A stretch of 64,000 bases of DNA from Lacticaseibacillus parakribbianus (GCF_025490915.1 NZ_JANQBA010000002.1:62001-126000); one strand, 5' to 3'. Positions 10,482-18,930 are shown, numbered from the stretch's first letter. Translations and numbers: made by a program. Notes: generated from the sequence alone by a model not told the origin.

Positions 10482-11108
10482 TCAGACCAAGGCCGGGCGG
10501 TAAAGGCTGACCACGACGCCCAAGATGATGACGTCATCGAAGTACATGTCGGCCATCGTGTCGTTCTCCGGGTGGAGGCGAACGCCGTTGGCCTCCTTGA
10601 AGAAGCGCTTGACCGTCGCCTCGTCGTCGGTGGTCATCGCCACGACAATCTGGCCGTTCTCGGCGGTGGCCTGCTGCTTGACGATAATCTGATCGCCATT
10701 CAGGATGCCGATCTTGATCATCGAGTTGCCTTGAACGCGCAGCATGAACAGGTCGTCTGGGTCGTAGCTGAGCTCGCCCGGCACCGGGAAGTAATCCTCG
10801 ATGTTCTCGATGGCCGTAATCGGGACACCGGCGGCCACGGTCCCGATGATGGGAATGCCGGCCTCTTGAATGCCGGCGAAGGCGCGGCCGGCCTTGGTCA
10901 CCTCGAGGGTGCGGGGCTTGGTCGGGTCCTTGGCGATCAGCCCCTCCTTGATCAGACGGTCGAGGTAGGCCGCCACGGTGCTGGAGGAGCTTAAGCCGAC
11001 CGCCTTGCCGATTTCCCGCACTGTCGGCGGGTAGCCGCGGTTTTCGATCGAATCATGGATGGTCAAAAGGATCTCTTTCCACCGCTTTGCACTTGCCTGG
11101 GATGGCAT
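10482..11108 (-). CDS. lexA: SOS repressor LexA
   Basis: 208 residues. N-terminal winged helix (residues ~1-65, with P-P-T-V-R-E-I-G) and C-terminal S24 protease domain. Self-cleavage site Ala93-Gly94, catalytic Ser129 (Q-G-N-S-M) and Lys167 (A-T-V-K-R). Represses DNA damage genes and its own promoter; RecA filaments trigger autocleavage. AGGCGG precedes ATG 11108. Monocistronic with an SOS box in the promoter. Confidence 0.96.
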   Translation of the reverse strand: MPSQASAKRWKEILLTIHDSIENRGYPPTVREIGKAVGLSSSSTVAAYLDRLIKEGLIAKDPTKPRTLEVTKAGRAFAGIQEAGIPIIGTVAAGVPITAIENIEDYFPVPGELSYDPDDLFMLRVQGNSMIKIGILNGDQIIVKQQATAENGQIVVAMTTDDEATVKRFFKEANGVRLHPENDTMADMYFDDVIILGVVVSLYRPALV

Positions 11109-11140
11109 ACAATCACCGCCTAATGAGATTTGCTGACCTT

Positions 11141-11169
11141 AATATACCAAACCAAACGCGTGTTTGCAA
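11141..11169 (-). promoter_or_regulatory. lexA promoter with SOS box
   Basis: On the minus strand: TTGCAA, exactly 17 bp, TATATT, with an extended TGG before the -10. The spacer contains the inverted repeat CAAAC-GCGT-GTTTG (11153-11166), which fits the Firmicute LexA box core AAC-RNRY-GTT. Predicts autoregulation. Confidence 0.8.
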
Positions 11170-11218
11170 CTTTTTTCGCGTCGTGCCGCGGTTTGTTGCC
11201 GCTTTCGGCCGGCCACGC

Positions 11219-11244
11219 AAAAAGCCGCCGCAAACGCGACGGCT
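11219..11244 (-). terminator. Terminator of ccpA
   Basis: On the minus strand AGCCGTCGC / GCGGCGGCT with GTTT loop (one mismatch) followed by TTTT. Confidence 0.75.
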
Positions 11245-11259
11245 TCGTGGTGCAATGGC

Positions 11260-12261
11260 TTACTTGGTGGATTGACGATCGGTGATGTCAAAGCCCAGGC
11301 GAATGGTCTTGGCATCGATGTCTTCCTTGTTCATCATCTTGGTGAGCAAGCGCATCGCAACGGCACCGATGTCGTACAGCGGCTGGTCGATGGAGGTCAG
11401 CTGCGGCCGCGCCATCTCGGTCAGCTTGGTGTTGTTGGACGTGATCAGCTCGAAGTCGTCCGGCACGGAAACGCCGGCGTCGATCGCGCCGTCGAGAACC
11501 CCGACGGCCACTTCGTCATCGCCGATGACCGCGGCGGTGGCCCCGGCCTTTTGCAGCTGCTCGAACAGCGCGAGCCCGGCGTGGTAGCTGGTGTCGGATT
11601 CAAAGACCAGGCTTTCGTCGTAGGCCAAACCGGCGTTGTCCAACGCCTGCTTGTAGCCCTTCAGGCGGTACTGCCCGTTGATGGCCTGGCTCAAAGGCCC
11701 GGTGATCAACGCGACCTGCTTGTTGCCGTTGTTGATCAGCTGCGTGGTTGCGGCCTCAACGGCGGCCACGTAGTCGATGTTGACGGAGCCGACCTGCTCG
11801 TCTGGGTCGACGGAGCCGGCCAGCACGATTGGGGTCTTGCTGCGGGAGAACTCCTGGCGAACGCCGTCGGAGATGTCGTTGCCCATGTAAATCAGGCCAT
11901 CGACCTGCTTGGCCAGCAAGGTGTTGAGCACCTGCACCTCTTTTTGGCTGTTCTCGTCGGAGTTGGCCAAAATGATGTTGTACTTGTACATCGTCGCCAC
12001 GTCGTCGATCCCCCGTGCGAGGCTGGAGAAGAACATGTTGGTGACATCCGGGATGATCACCCCGACCGTAGTGGTTTTCTTGGAGGCGAGGCCCCGGGCG
12101 ACGGCGTTCGGCCGGTAGTCGAGCTTGTCGATCACCTCGAGGACCTTCTTGCGGGTGGCCGGCTTAACGTTGGGGTTGCCGTTCACGACGCGGGAGACCG
12201 TCGCCATGGAGACGTTGGCCTCACGCGCAACATCGTAAATCGTAATCGTTTGTTTTTCCAT
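11260..12261 (-). CDS. ccpA: Catabolite control protein A
   Basis: 333 residues, LacI/GalR family. Helix-turn-helix at residues ~6-25 (I-Y-D-V-A-R-E-A-N-V-S-M-A-T-V-S-R-V-V-N), hinge L-A-S-K-K, then the periplasmic-binding-like core. With HPr-Ser-P it binds cre sites to repress or activate carbon genes. ATG 12261 is preceded by AAGGAG; an upstream in-frame start at 12312 lies in the promoter. Divergent from pepQ with a cre site between, the classical lactobacillus arrangement that supports CcpA rather than another LacI member. Confidence 0.95.
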   Translation of the reverse strand: MEKQTITIYDVAREANVSMATVSRVVNGNPNVKPATRKKVLEVIDKLDYRPNAVARGLASKKTTTVGVIIPDVTNMFFSSLARGIDDVATMYKYNIILANSDENSQKEVQVLNTLLAKQVDGLIYMGNDISDGVRQEFSRSKTPIVLAGSVDPDEQVGSVNIDYVAAVEAATTQLINNGNKQVALITGPLSQAINGQYRLKGYKQALDNAGLAYDESLVFESDTSYHAGLALFEQLQKAGATAAVIGDDEVAVGVLDGAIDAGVSVPDDFELITSNNTKLTEMARPQLTSIDQPLYDIGAVAMRLLTKMMNKEDIDAKTIRLGFDITDRQSTK

Positions 12262-12313
12262 TGTGTCATTGCTCCTTGGCATCTGCTGTTGATTTCCAAT
12301 CAACTGTAACAAA

Positions 12314-12408
12314 AGTATAATCGCAATGCAAGCGGTTTACTGAAGTTTTCATGCAAACTTTCACCAAGGCTTTTCAGAAAGCCGTTAAAACAGGCAATAT
12401 GGTATACT
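12314..12408. promoter_or_regulatory. ccpA/pepQ divergent promoters with cre
   Basis: cre-like TGCAAGCGGTTTAC at 12327-12340 (12 of 14 against TGNAARCGNWWWCA). ccpA -10 TATACT on the minus strand at 12314-12319. pepQ extended -10 TGGTATACT at 12400-12408. The cre lies just upstream of the ccpA -10, consistent with autoregulation. Confidence 0.7.
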
Positions 12409-12450
12409 TTTGGGTGAATCCGGCGCCAAACGCCGTCTAGGAGGCTAACC

Positions 12451-13554
12451 ATGAATCAACACCTGCAAGCACTGCAACAATGGGTCGAAACCCAAGGCCT
12501 CGACCTTGCCTACATCAGCAACTTCACCAACATCAACTACTTCACCGGCTTCTACTCCGATCCCGAGGAGCGAATCACCGGCCTGTTCGTCTTCCCCGAC
12601 CAGGACCCGTTCCTGTTCGTACCGGCCCTGTCCATCGAGGCCGTGAAGAAAACCGGCTGGCCGTATGGCGTCGCCGGCTACCTCGACCACGAGGACCCCT
12701 TCGCGCTGATCGCCGATCAGATCAAGCGCCGCAACCCGAACCCGCGGCTGTGGGGCATCGAAAAAGACGACCTGGCCGTCTTCAAGTTCGAGGCCGTGAT
12801 GCGCGAGTTCCCGCAGGCCACCTTCCCGGCCGACGCCAGCCGCTTCACCGAGGGCCTGCAGCTGATCAAGACCCCAGACGAAATCGCGACAATGATTGAG
12901 GCCGGCGCCCAAGCCGACCGCGCCTTTGCCGCCGGCTTTGCCGCCTTGAAGACCGGCATCACCGAGCAGCAGGTCGTCGCCGAAATCGAGTACAAGATGA
13001 TGCAAGAAGGCGTGATGCACATGTCCTTTGACACCATCGTGCAGGCCGGCGTCGACGCCGCGGATCCCCACGGCGGCCCGGAGCAGACCAAGGTGCAGCC
13101 GGGCGAGCTCGTGTTGTTCGACCTCGGCACCAACAACCACGGCTACATGTCCGACGCCACCCGGACCGTCGCGTTCGGCGGTCCCGTCTCCGCCAAGGCG
13201 CGTGAGATCCACAAGGTCTGCCTGGAGGCCCAGCTGACCGCCCAGGCCGCCGTGCGGCCGGGTCTGACCGCCGCCGCCTTGGACAAAATCGCCCGTGATG
13301 TGATCGAAAAGGCCGGCTACGGCGAGTACTTCAACCACCGCCTGGGCCACGGCATCGGCATGTCGACCCACGAGTTCCCTTCCATCATGGAAGGCAACGA
13401 CATGGAACTGCAGCCGGGCATGTGCTTTTCCATCGAGCCGGGCATCTACATCCCCGGCGTCGCCGGTGTTCGCATCGAAGACTGCGTTCACGTCACCGCA
13501 ACCGGCTGCGAACCGTTCACCCACACCCCCAAAGACTACACCCAAATCGGCTAA
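12451..13554 (+). CDS. pepQ: Xaa-Pro dipeptidase
   Basis: 367 residues, M24 family, cleaves dipeptides with C-terminal proline. All five metal ligands are visible: Asp224 (L-F-D-L-G), Asp235 (M-S-D-A-T-R-T), His300 (R-L-G-H-G-I-G), Glu329 (S-I-E-P-G) and Glu343 (R-I-E-D). Start ATG with GGAGG nine bases upstream. Position next to ccpA agrees with PepQ of lactobacilli. Confidence 0.95.
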   Translation: MNQHLQALQQWVETQGLDLAYISNFTNINYFTGFYSDPEERITGLFVFPDQDPFLFVPALSIEAVKKTGWPYGVAGYLDHEDPFALIADQIKRRNPNPRLWGIEKDDLAVFKFEAVMREFPQATFPADASRFTEGLQLIKTPDEIATMIEAGAQADRAFAAGFAALKTGITEQQVVAEIEYKMMQEGVMHMSFDTIVQAGVDAADPHGGPEQTKVQPGELVLFDLGTNNHGYMSDATRTVAFGGPVSAKAREIHKVCLEAQLTAQAAVRPGLTAAALDKIARDVIEKAGYGEYFNHRLGHGIGMSTHEFPSIMEGNDMELQPGMCFSIEPGIYIPGVAGVRIEDCVHVTATGCEPFTHTPKDYTQIG

Positions 13555-13568
13555 CCACCGCTTGGGCA

Positions 13569-13596
13569 ACCGCTCGGCTTACGCCGGGCGGTTTTT
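13569..13596 (+). terminator. Terminator of pepQ
   Basis: ACCGCTCGGC / GCCGGGCGGT, TTAC loop, then TTTTT. Confidence 0.85.
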
Positions 13597-13605
13597 GGTC
13601 TCGGA

Positions 13606-13648
13606 CACAAAAACTGGGTTACCCGCTTGGGGCAACCCAGTTTTTGTG
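13606..13648 (-). terminator. Terminator of the flavoprotein operon (bidirectional)
   Basis: 15-bp perfect stem CACAAAAACTGGGTT / AACCCAGTTTTTGTG with a 13-base loop; T-runs exist on both strands. Confidence 0.85.
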
Positions 13649-13659
13649 GGATACACCGC

Positions 13660-13890
13660 TTACGCCTCGGAGGCGCCGCTGGTGGCATCCGGTGTAGTCG
13701 GCGCCGGGGTCGCCTCGGAGGCGCCACTGGTGGCATCGGCCGCCGGGGCTGCGCTTTGCGACGCGCCGCTGGTGGCATCGGCCGCCGGGGCGGCCGGGGT
13801 GGCCGCGGAGGCGCCGGTGTCGGCGTCTGGCGTCGGCTTTTCGCTTTGCGACGCGCCGCTCACGGCGTCGGCCTTCGCGCTTGGGTTCGG
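13660..13890 (-). repeat. Coding repeat D-A-T-S-G-A-S in flavoprotein tail
   Basis: Five copies of a D-A-x-x-G-A-S unit at residues 378, 392, 408, 422 and 438, spaced alternately 14 and 16 residues. The DNA shows matching direct repeats containing GCGCCGCTGGTGGCATC or close variants. Confidence 0.85.
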
Positions 13891-15000
13891 CGCCAGGGTC
13901 TGGCCGGTGCGACGCAGGTAATCGGCGACAATCGGCCAGATGTCGAGCACCCACTCGTTGACGCCGCGATACTTGTCGTCGCCGTCGCGCATCGCCTTGT
14001 AGTAGTGCATGATGTACTTCTCGTTAATCTTGTTGCCCGGCACCGGCATCGCAAACAGGTCCTTTTGCTTGCTGCGCAGCATCCAAATCACCTGCTTGAC
14101 GTGGTCTCTGGCACGTTCCGGGTGACAAGCAATCGCGGCGTTGCCGACCTGCCACGGGTAGCGCGGCGCAAGCATCTCGTCGTGGTCCAAGAAGTGGTTA
14201 TAGTAGACGAACTGGTCGTTGTCGTCCATGTACGTCGCTTCCATCGGGAACGTGTTCAAAAACCAGTTGAGCTGATCGACGGTCAACAGGCCGCGGTCGA
14301 GCTTGACGTAATCGTGACCGGCGGCGGCGTTGGTCTTGGCCGCCCCTTGCTCGACCCAGTCCTTGGCGTCCATCGGCACGTCGATGGTGGTATCGGTCGG
14401 GTGGCCGGCGCTCAGGTCCTCTTGGCGCCAGGCCTCGTCCGGCTGCTTGTCCTTCATCGCCTTGAGCACCGTCACCCACTTGGCGAACTTGCCCATCACG
14501 CTGCCGAGGAACTTGACGGTGCGAGCGTCCTTGAGGTTGCCGTGGTCGTCAAAGGCGGTGCGAACATCCGCGAGCAAGAACTCGTCGCTTGGCATCACCA
14601 AGGCGCCGACGCCTGGGGACTCGAGAATCTGGCGCAAGGACAGCTGGGCGCGGGACGAGCCCTGGGTGTAATAAGAGGCGCCGACGATCAACACCGGCTT
14701 GTTTTCGAACGGGTGGACGTTGAACGAGAGCCACTCGATCACGTTCTTCATGGCCGGGGCCAGGGTGTGGTTGTGCTCCGGCGTGGCCAAAATCACCCCA
14801 TCGGCCGCGGCAATTTTCTTGGCCAGGTACTGGATTGGGGCGCTGTCGGTCTGGTCGTCGTCTTGGCTGAACATCGGCACGTCTTGAATGCTCAACAGCT
14901 CGATGTCGGCCAGCGGCGCGAACTCACTGGCGATGTAGGTTAACAGCTTGCGATTATAGGATTCATCCGCGATGGACCCCGCGATTCCAACGAATTTCAA
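13660..15000 (-). CDS. FMN-reductase/PAS-like flavoprotein with repetitive tail
   Basis: 446 residues in three parts. Residues 1-~185 are an NAD(P)H-dependent FMN reductase domain (M-K-F-V-G-I-A-G-S-I, A-T-P-E-H-N-H-T, V-G-A-S-Y). Residues ~235-365 resemble the PAS-like domain of DUF438-type proteins (L-D-R-G-L-L-T-V-D-Q-L-N). Residues 371-446 are a low-complexity tail with five D-A-x-x-G-A-S units. Start is TTG 15000; no ribosome binding site lies at normal distance, but AAGGAGG precedes a hairpin (see separate entry). Second gene of an operon with another FMN reductase. Likely cytosolic quinone or flavin reductase; substrate unknown. Confidence 0.8.
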   Translation of the reverse strand: MKFVGIAGSIADESYNRKLLTYIASEFAPLADIELLSIQDVPMFSQDDDQTDSAPIQYLAKKIAAADGVILATPEHNHTLAPAMKNVIEWLSFNVHPFENKPVLIVGASYYTQGSSRAQLSLRQILESPGVGALVMPSDEFLLADVRTAFDDHGNLKDARTVKFLGSVMGKFAKWVTVLKAMKDKQPDEAWRQEDLSAGHPTDTTIDVPMDAKDWVEQGAAKTNAAAGHDYVKLDRGLLTVDQLNWFLNTFPMEATYMDDNDQFVYYNHFLDHDEMLAPRYPWQVGNAAIACHPERARDHVKQVIWMLRSKQKDLFAMPVPGNKINEKYIMHYYKAMRDGDDKYRGVNEWVLDIWPIVADYLRRTGQTLAPNPSAKADAVSGASQSEKPTPDADTGASAATPAAPAADATSGASQSAAPAADATSGASEATPAPTTPDATSGASEA

Positions 15001-15058
15001 AGCGATTATTGGCAGGCGACTCTTGCGAGCGGATTTCAGTCCTGGCCTGCCCCTCCTT
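15001..15058 (-). promoter_or_regulatory. Hairpin between Shine-Dalgarno and TTG start
   Basis: On the minus strand AAGGAGG (15052-15058) directly abuts GGCAGGC (15045-15051), which pairs perfectly with GCCTGCC (15011-15017); ten unpaired bases then lead to TTG 15000. The 27-base loop can form small inner hairpins, one with a GCAA loop. If folded, the effective ribosome binding site spacing is 10 bases; unfolded it is 51. Confidence 0.6.
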
Positions 15059-15067
15059 TTTGAATGA

Positions 15068-15664
15068 TCAGTGATTGGTCTCCTGCCAGTCGGCGCTGCG
15101 CGTCATCTTGGCGGTCAGCTGGCGATTCACGTCCACGAAAGTCGCAAAATTCGTCATCAGCGCGTCAAGCTGGTGGGTCAGCGTCTGGCTGGTCAGGTTC
15201 CCGTCGTCGTCGAAGGCGGAAAGCGAGTGGCCGACCATGAACTCGCCGCTCGGCATGATCCGCGCATCAAGTTCCGGCGACTCGAGAATCTGGCGCAGCT
15301 GCGCCTGGGCGCGGGAGGTGCCAAGGGCCCCGTAAGACGCGCCCATGATCAGCACCGGCTTGCCCGCGAAGGGGTGAATGTGGTAGGACAGCCAGGCCAA
15401 GGCGCTGCTCAAAACGGCCGGGACGCTGTGGTCGTACTCGGGGGTCGCGATGATCACGCCGTCGGCCGCCGCAATGGCCGAGGCCAGCGCCGTGGCCGCC
15501 GCCGGAACACTGTGATCCGCCGTTTTGTAAAACAGCGGCAGGTCCGTCAGCTCGTGCAGCGTGACGTCGACCGTGTCTGCGTAGTGGTGCTGCACGAACT
15601 GAATCAGCTGGCGATTCGTGGAATGCGCCGAGTTGGTCCCGGCGATGCCAATGTAATGCAACAT
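15068..15664 (-). CDS. NAD(P)H-dependent FMN reductase family protein
   Basis: 198 residues, starting M-L-H-Y-I-G-I-A-G-T-N. Flavodoxin-like fold with A-T-P-E-Y-D-H-S-V-P and G-A-S-Y-G-A-L-G motifs, the same family as the N-terminal domain of the next gene, with which it forms an operon (67 bp gap); the two look like paralogues. ATG 15664 is used because AAGGA is 11 bases upstream; ATG 15676 would sit on the ribosome binding site. Probably reduces flavins, quinones or azo/nitro compounds; the substrate cannot be read from sequence. Confidence 0.85.
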   Translation of the reverse strand: MLHYIGIAGTNSAHSTNRQLIQFVQHHYADTVDVTLHELTDLPLFYKTADHSVPAAATALASAIAAADGVIIATPEYDHSVPAVLSSALAWLSYHIHPFAGKPVLIMGASYGALGTSRAQAQLRQILESPELDARIMPSGEFMVGHSLSAFDDDGNLTSQTLTHQLDALMTNFATFVDVNRQLTAKMTRSADWQETNH

Positions 15665-15702
15665 GTAACTCACCATCCTTAGTTTATCGACTTACCACCC
15701 AC

Positions 15703-15731
15703 ATTATGCCAGATTGTGAAAAAGTGTTCAA
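15703..15731 (-). promoter_or_regulatory. Promoter of the FMN reductase operon
   Basis: Minus strand TTGAAC, 17 bp, CATAAT, with TGG before the -10. The ~200 bp beyond it (to 15935) show no gene. Confidence 0.7.
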
Positions 15732-15935
15732 TATTTGAAACTGCCCTCATCGTTATCCGAAACTATGATGTCGCGACGGGGCGCAAAAACGGCCGGTGCC
15801 GCAGGGGCCCGACCGCTTCGCTTCTGCTGTACTCAGGCGTCGCAACCGCTTGGCCAGCCGCCTGACTTAAGACAACGGCCCGACCACAGTGCCGTGTCGT
15901 GACCGGACTGGGGCCGCCGCCACACTCGGCGCGAG

Positions 15936-16727
15936 TTACTTGAGCAGGTGTTGGTCGATGTAGCGCAACACGCCTTGGGCCTCGTTGCTGGCCGCCTGGT
16001 CCTTGGCCGCGGCCAGCACCGCCGGCTGCGCATTGGCCATCGCCACGCCCAGGCCGACTGCTTGAATCATCTCTAAGTCGTTGCCGCCGTCGCCAAACGC
16101 CGCCATCTCGGCCAGGTCGATGCCGAGCATCGCCCCAAGCTCCCGCAGTCCCGCAGCCTTGTGTACCCCGGGCTGAATCAGGTCGATGTCGCCGTGGCCC
16201 GAGCTGACCGCCACGGCCCAACCGACGAGCCGCTCACTCAAGGCCGCAACCAATGCCTCGGTGCGTTGTGGGGGGCAGCTCAGGGCGAACTTCAGCACGT
16301 CGTCTGCGACTTGCGCCACGTCCGGCACCACGGCGAGATGGTGGTAGTAGCGCCGCATCTCGGCGACGTGGGCGGCCGTGACGGTCGGGCCAGCGTAGGC
16401 GCTGCGGCGGCCGCAGACCAGCACCTGCAGCTCGGGGAAGTCCGCCAGCACCGCCAAGATGGCGGCTGTGGCGGCCGGGGCGAAGGCATGCACCGCGAGC
16501 TCTCGGTCAACCGTGCGAAGGTACGCGCCGTTTTCCGCCACGTACAATAGGTCCGGGTAAGCCGGGAAAAAGGACGCGAGCTGCGAAAACTGGTTGCCGC
16601 TGGCAACCACGAAGCGGACGCCTTGCGCCTGCATCCGCTCGTGCAGCCGGGCGAACGCGGCGTTGTCGTAGGTGCCGTCGCCGCTCAGGAAGGTGCCATC
16701 CATGTCCGTTGCAATCAGGCGAATCAT
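15936..16727 (-). CDS. Cof-type HAD phosphatase
   Basis: 263 residues. HAD motif I D-M-D-G-T near residue 8, motif II A-S-G-N, and the C-terminal G-D-G-G-N-D-L-E-M typical of Cof/YidA-like (type IIB cap) sugar phosphatases. Start ATG 16727 overlaps the stop of the upstream gene by four bases. Cytosolic; individual substrates of this family are broad and not predictable. Confidence 0.88.
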   Translation of the reverse strand: MIRLIATDMDGTFLSGDGTYDNAAFARLHERMQAQGVRFVVASGNQFSQLASFFPAYPDLLYVAENGAYLRTVDRELAVHAFAPAATAAILAVLADFPELQVLVCGRRSAYAGPTVTAAHVAEMRRYYHHLAVVPDVAQVADDVLKFALSCPPQRTEALVAALSERLVGWAVAVSSGHGDIDLIQPGVHKAAGLRELGAMLGIDLAEMAAFGDGGNDLEMIQAVGLGVAMANAQPAVLAAAKDQAASNEAQGVLRYIDQHLLK

Positions 16728-17554
16728 CGCGCCACCTCCGCATCATTCAGTACAAAGCGCGTGAGGGCCTTAGCGATGCCGTCGTCGTCGTTGCTGGCGG
16801 TGACGAAGTCCGCATGGGCCTTGGCCATGTCTGAGCCGTTTTGCATGCACACCGCCAGGCCGACCAGCTTGAACATCGCCAGGTCGTTGCCCTCGTCGCC
16901 GAAGGCCATCATGTCGGCCGGCGAAATCGCCAGGCGGGTGGCGAGCTGGCGCAGCCCGGCCGCCTTGTCGACGCCTTGGGCCATCACCTCCAGGAAGCTC
17001 GGCCCGGCTCGCAAGACGCTGTAATCGGCGGCCAACGCCGCTTCGATCTGCGGTGCGGCCGCGTCCAGGCGGGTCTTGGCGCCGACGAACAGCCCCTTGG
17101 TGACGGCAAAATCGGCCGGCAGCTCACCGGGCTCGCGGATCAACAGCCCGGCGGCGTTCTCCGCGGCCTGTTGGACGATGGTGGCGTCGACGTCGCAGTC
17201 GGCAGTGATGATCGTGCTGTCTTCGGCCACCACGTTGAACGGTACGGCAAGGGTCTTGGCCAGCGCGGTCATCCGCCGGTAGCCGGCGTTGTCAACCAGG
17301 CGGCGGCCGATCACGGCCCCAGCGGCGGTCACCACCACCGCCCCATTGTTGGTGACGGCGTATTGGTCGGGGCCCTGAATGCCCAGCGCCGCCATGAACG
17401 GCGCGATGCCGGCCAGCGGTCGCCCGGAGGTCAAGACGACCTTGATGCCCCGGGCCAGGCAGGCCGCCACCGCGGTCTGGGTCGAAGGCAGGATCCGGTG
17501 GTGCGAATCCAGCAGGGTGTCGTCGATGTCGAGTGCGATCAAGCGAATGGTCAT
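16724..17554 (-). CDS. Cof-type HAD phosphatase
   Basis: 276 residues. Motif I D-I-D-D-T-L-L-D, motif II T-S-G-R-P, motif IV G-D-E-G-N-D-L-A-M. ATG 17554 has AAAGGAG seven bases upstream; a longer frame to 17572 is rejected. Translationally coupled (ATGA overlap) with a second HAD gene, so two related phosphatases are made together; they share the fold but differ in sequence. Confidence 0.88.
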   Translation of the reverse strand: MTIRLIALDIDDTLLDSHHRILPSTQTAVAACLARGIKVVLTSGRPLAGIAPFMAALGIQGPDQYAVTNNGAVVVTAAGAVIGRRLVDNAGYRRMTALAKTLAVPFNVVAEDSTIITADCDVDATIVQQAAENAAGLLIREPGELPADFAVTKGLFVGAKTRLDAAAPQIEAALAADYSVLRAGPSFLEVMAQGVDKAAGLRQLATRLAISPADMMAFGDEGNDLAMFKLVGLAVCMQNGSDMAKAHADFVTASNDDDGIAKALTRFVLNDAEVAR

Positions 17555-17664
17555 AAGCAAGCTCCTTTGCAAGGTGTTGCCACAAGCTTAGCACATCCGA
17601 CGCGACATTATTGCAAGCACCTGCCGACACCCGCCGGATTCGGCCTGCTCTAGGCGACCGGGGG

Positions 17665-17673
17665 TGGTAAACT
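17665..17673 (+). promoter_or_regulatory. Extended -10 of the acetyltransferase gene
   Basis: TGGTAAACT 20 bp before the start codon; no convincing -35. Confidence 0.5.
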
Positions 17674-17693
17674 GTCCCCAATAGGAGGCAATC

Positions 17694-18278
17694 ATGACAG
17701 AACAAACAAAAATGCTGGCCGGACGGCTGTACGACGCGATGGACCCGGCCCTGGCCGCCAAGCGCCAGCTGGCTCGCCAAACCGCGGACGCCTACAACGC
17801 CACCACCGAAGGCGACGCCGCCAAGCGCCACGCCATTCTCGCCGGGCTATTGGGCCACCTGGGCACCGACTGCGAGCTCAACCCCAGCGTTCGCTTCGAT
17901 TACGGAGAGAACCTCTACCTGGGCAATCACTGCTACTTCAACTTCGACTGCATTTTTCTCGACTGCGCCGCGATCCGCTTCGGCGACAACGTGTTCGTCG
18001 GGCCGCGGTGCAGCTTCCTGACGCCGGTTCACCCGCTGCAGGCGGCCGCTCGCAACCGCCAGTTCGACGACGCCGGCCAAGTCCACTTGTTCGAATCCGC
18101 CCAGCCGATCACCGTCGAAAGCAACGTGTGGCTGGGCGGCGGCGTCACCGTCAACCCCGGCGTCACCATTCACCACGACGCGGTGGTCGGCTCGGGTGCC
18201 GTGGTCACTAAAGACGTCCAGGCCTTCGCCATCGTCGCCGGGGTGCCGGCCAAGGTGATTGGCGACGTGCGAGCGTGA
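17694..18278 (+). CDS. Maltose/galactoside O-acetyltransferase family protein
   Basis: 194 residues with an N-terminal mac domain (residues ~5-55) and left-handed beta-helix hexapeptide repeats (for example I-T-V-E-S-N-V-W-L-G-G-G-V-T-V-N-P-G). The catalytic His is likely in T-P-V-H-P-L. Transfers acetyl from acetyl-CoA to sugars. ATG 17694 with TAGGAGG upstream. A broken relative lies 0.7 kb downstream. Confidence 0.88.
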   Translation: MTEQTKMLAGRLYDAMDPALAAKRQLARQTADAYNATTEGDAAKRHAILAGLLGHLGTDCELNPSVRFDYGENLYLGNHCYFNFDCIFLDCAAIRFGDNVFVGPRCSFLTPVHPLQAAARNRQFDDAGQVHLFESAQPITVESNVWLGGGVTVNPGVTIHHDAVVGSGAVVTKDVQAFAIVAGVPAKVIGDVRA

Positions 18279-18597
18279 TTGACGCCGTTTGGGGGACCAC
18301 GAGTGGCCGAGCCAAAAAGGATGGGGGCCGCGGCGTGATGCCGTCCAGCCGCGGCGCATCCGGCATAATGAGGTCCACGGCATCTTGGCGTCGCCGACCG
18401 AAGCGGCCAGTGTATACCGTGACTTTCACGAGACGAATCGAACCCACTTCATCAGGCATCAGCTTCACACGATTTTGCCCCAAGCATTCTGACGCGGCAA
18501 AAACGGCGCAATGTCCCGCGGATTATACGCCTTTGGAACACCGATCCGGGCGGCCAACCAATCTGCTACAACGGTGACGAGTCCTAGGAGGCAGCAG
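18279..18597 (+). other. Intergenic stretch without a supported gene
   Basis: About 320 bp. A frame ending at 18492 reads like protein near its end (Y-R-D-F-H-E-T-N-R-T-H-F-I-R-H) but has no ribosome binding site and no recognised relatives; it may be debris from the same deletion that produced the pseudogene downstream. Confidence 0.35.
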
Positions 18598-18930
18598 ATG
18601 ATCAAATTCGAGCAAGTCGAGCAGTGGCCAACCCTGCCGTTCAAATTCTTTCAGCACCACCCCGGCACCCCGATCACGGTGGCGCCGCACTGGCACCCGG
18701 AAGTCGAGCTGAACTTCCTAGTCGCCGGTGGGCCCCTGCGCTTCGTCGCCGGCAACCGCGCGACCACCTACCGGCCCGGCGACTGCTGGGCCGTCGACCG
18801 CCGCGTCAGCCACGAGGCAGACGGCGACAACACCCTGACCTGGGACGAGTTTGGCTTCATCATTGACGAGCGCTTCTTGCAGGGCAAGCTGCCCCAAAGT
18901 GCCGACTGGCAGCTGCACCTGAACGGTCAG
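18598..18930 (+). pseudogene. AraC-type regulator, N-terminal cupin fragment
   Basis: ATG 18598 has AGGAGG upstream and encodes about 110 residues of an AraC-type sensing cupin (P-H-W-H-P-E-V-E-L-N-F, Y-R-P-G-D). Similarity stops near L-H-L-N-G; no AraC DNA-binding domain follows. Instead the DNA runs into the tail of an acetyltransferase in a different frame. The regulator is truncated and cannot bind DNA. Confidence 0.7.

Noticed and set aside
13660-13890. Possible CRISPR-like or satellite repeat
   Set aside because: The repeats are in frame within a coding region, imperfect and spaced by 42 or 48 bases of related sequence; this is a protein repeat.
18085-18100. GTTCGAATCC resembling a tRNA T-arm
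   Set aside because: It is inside the intact acetyltransferase coding sequence and no cloverleaf can be formed around it.
18289-18492. 67-codon plus-strand frame between the acetyltransferase and the AraC fragment
   Set aside because: No ribosome binding site and no recognisable family; kept only as a remark on possible debris.
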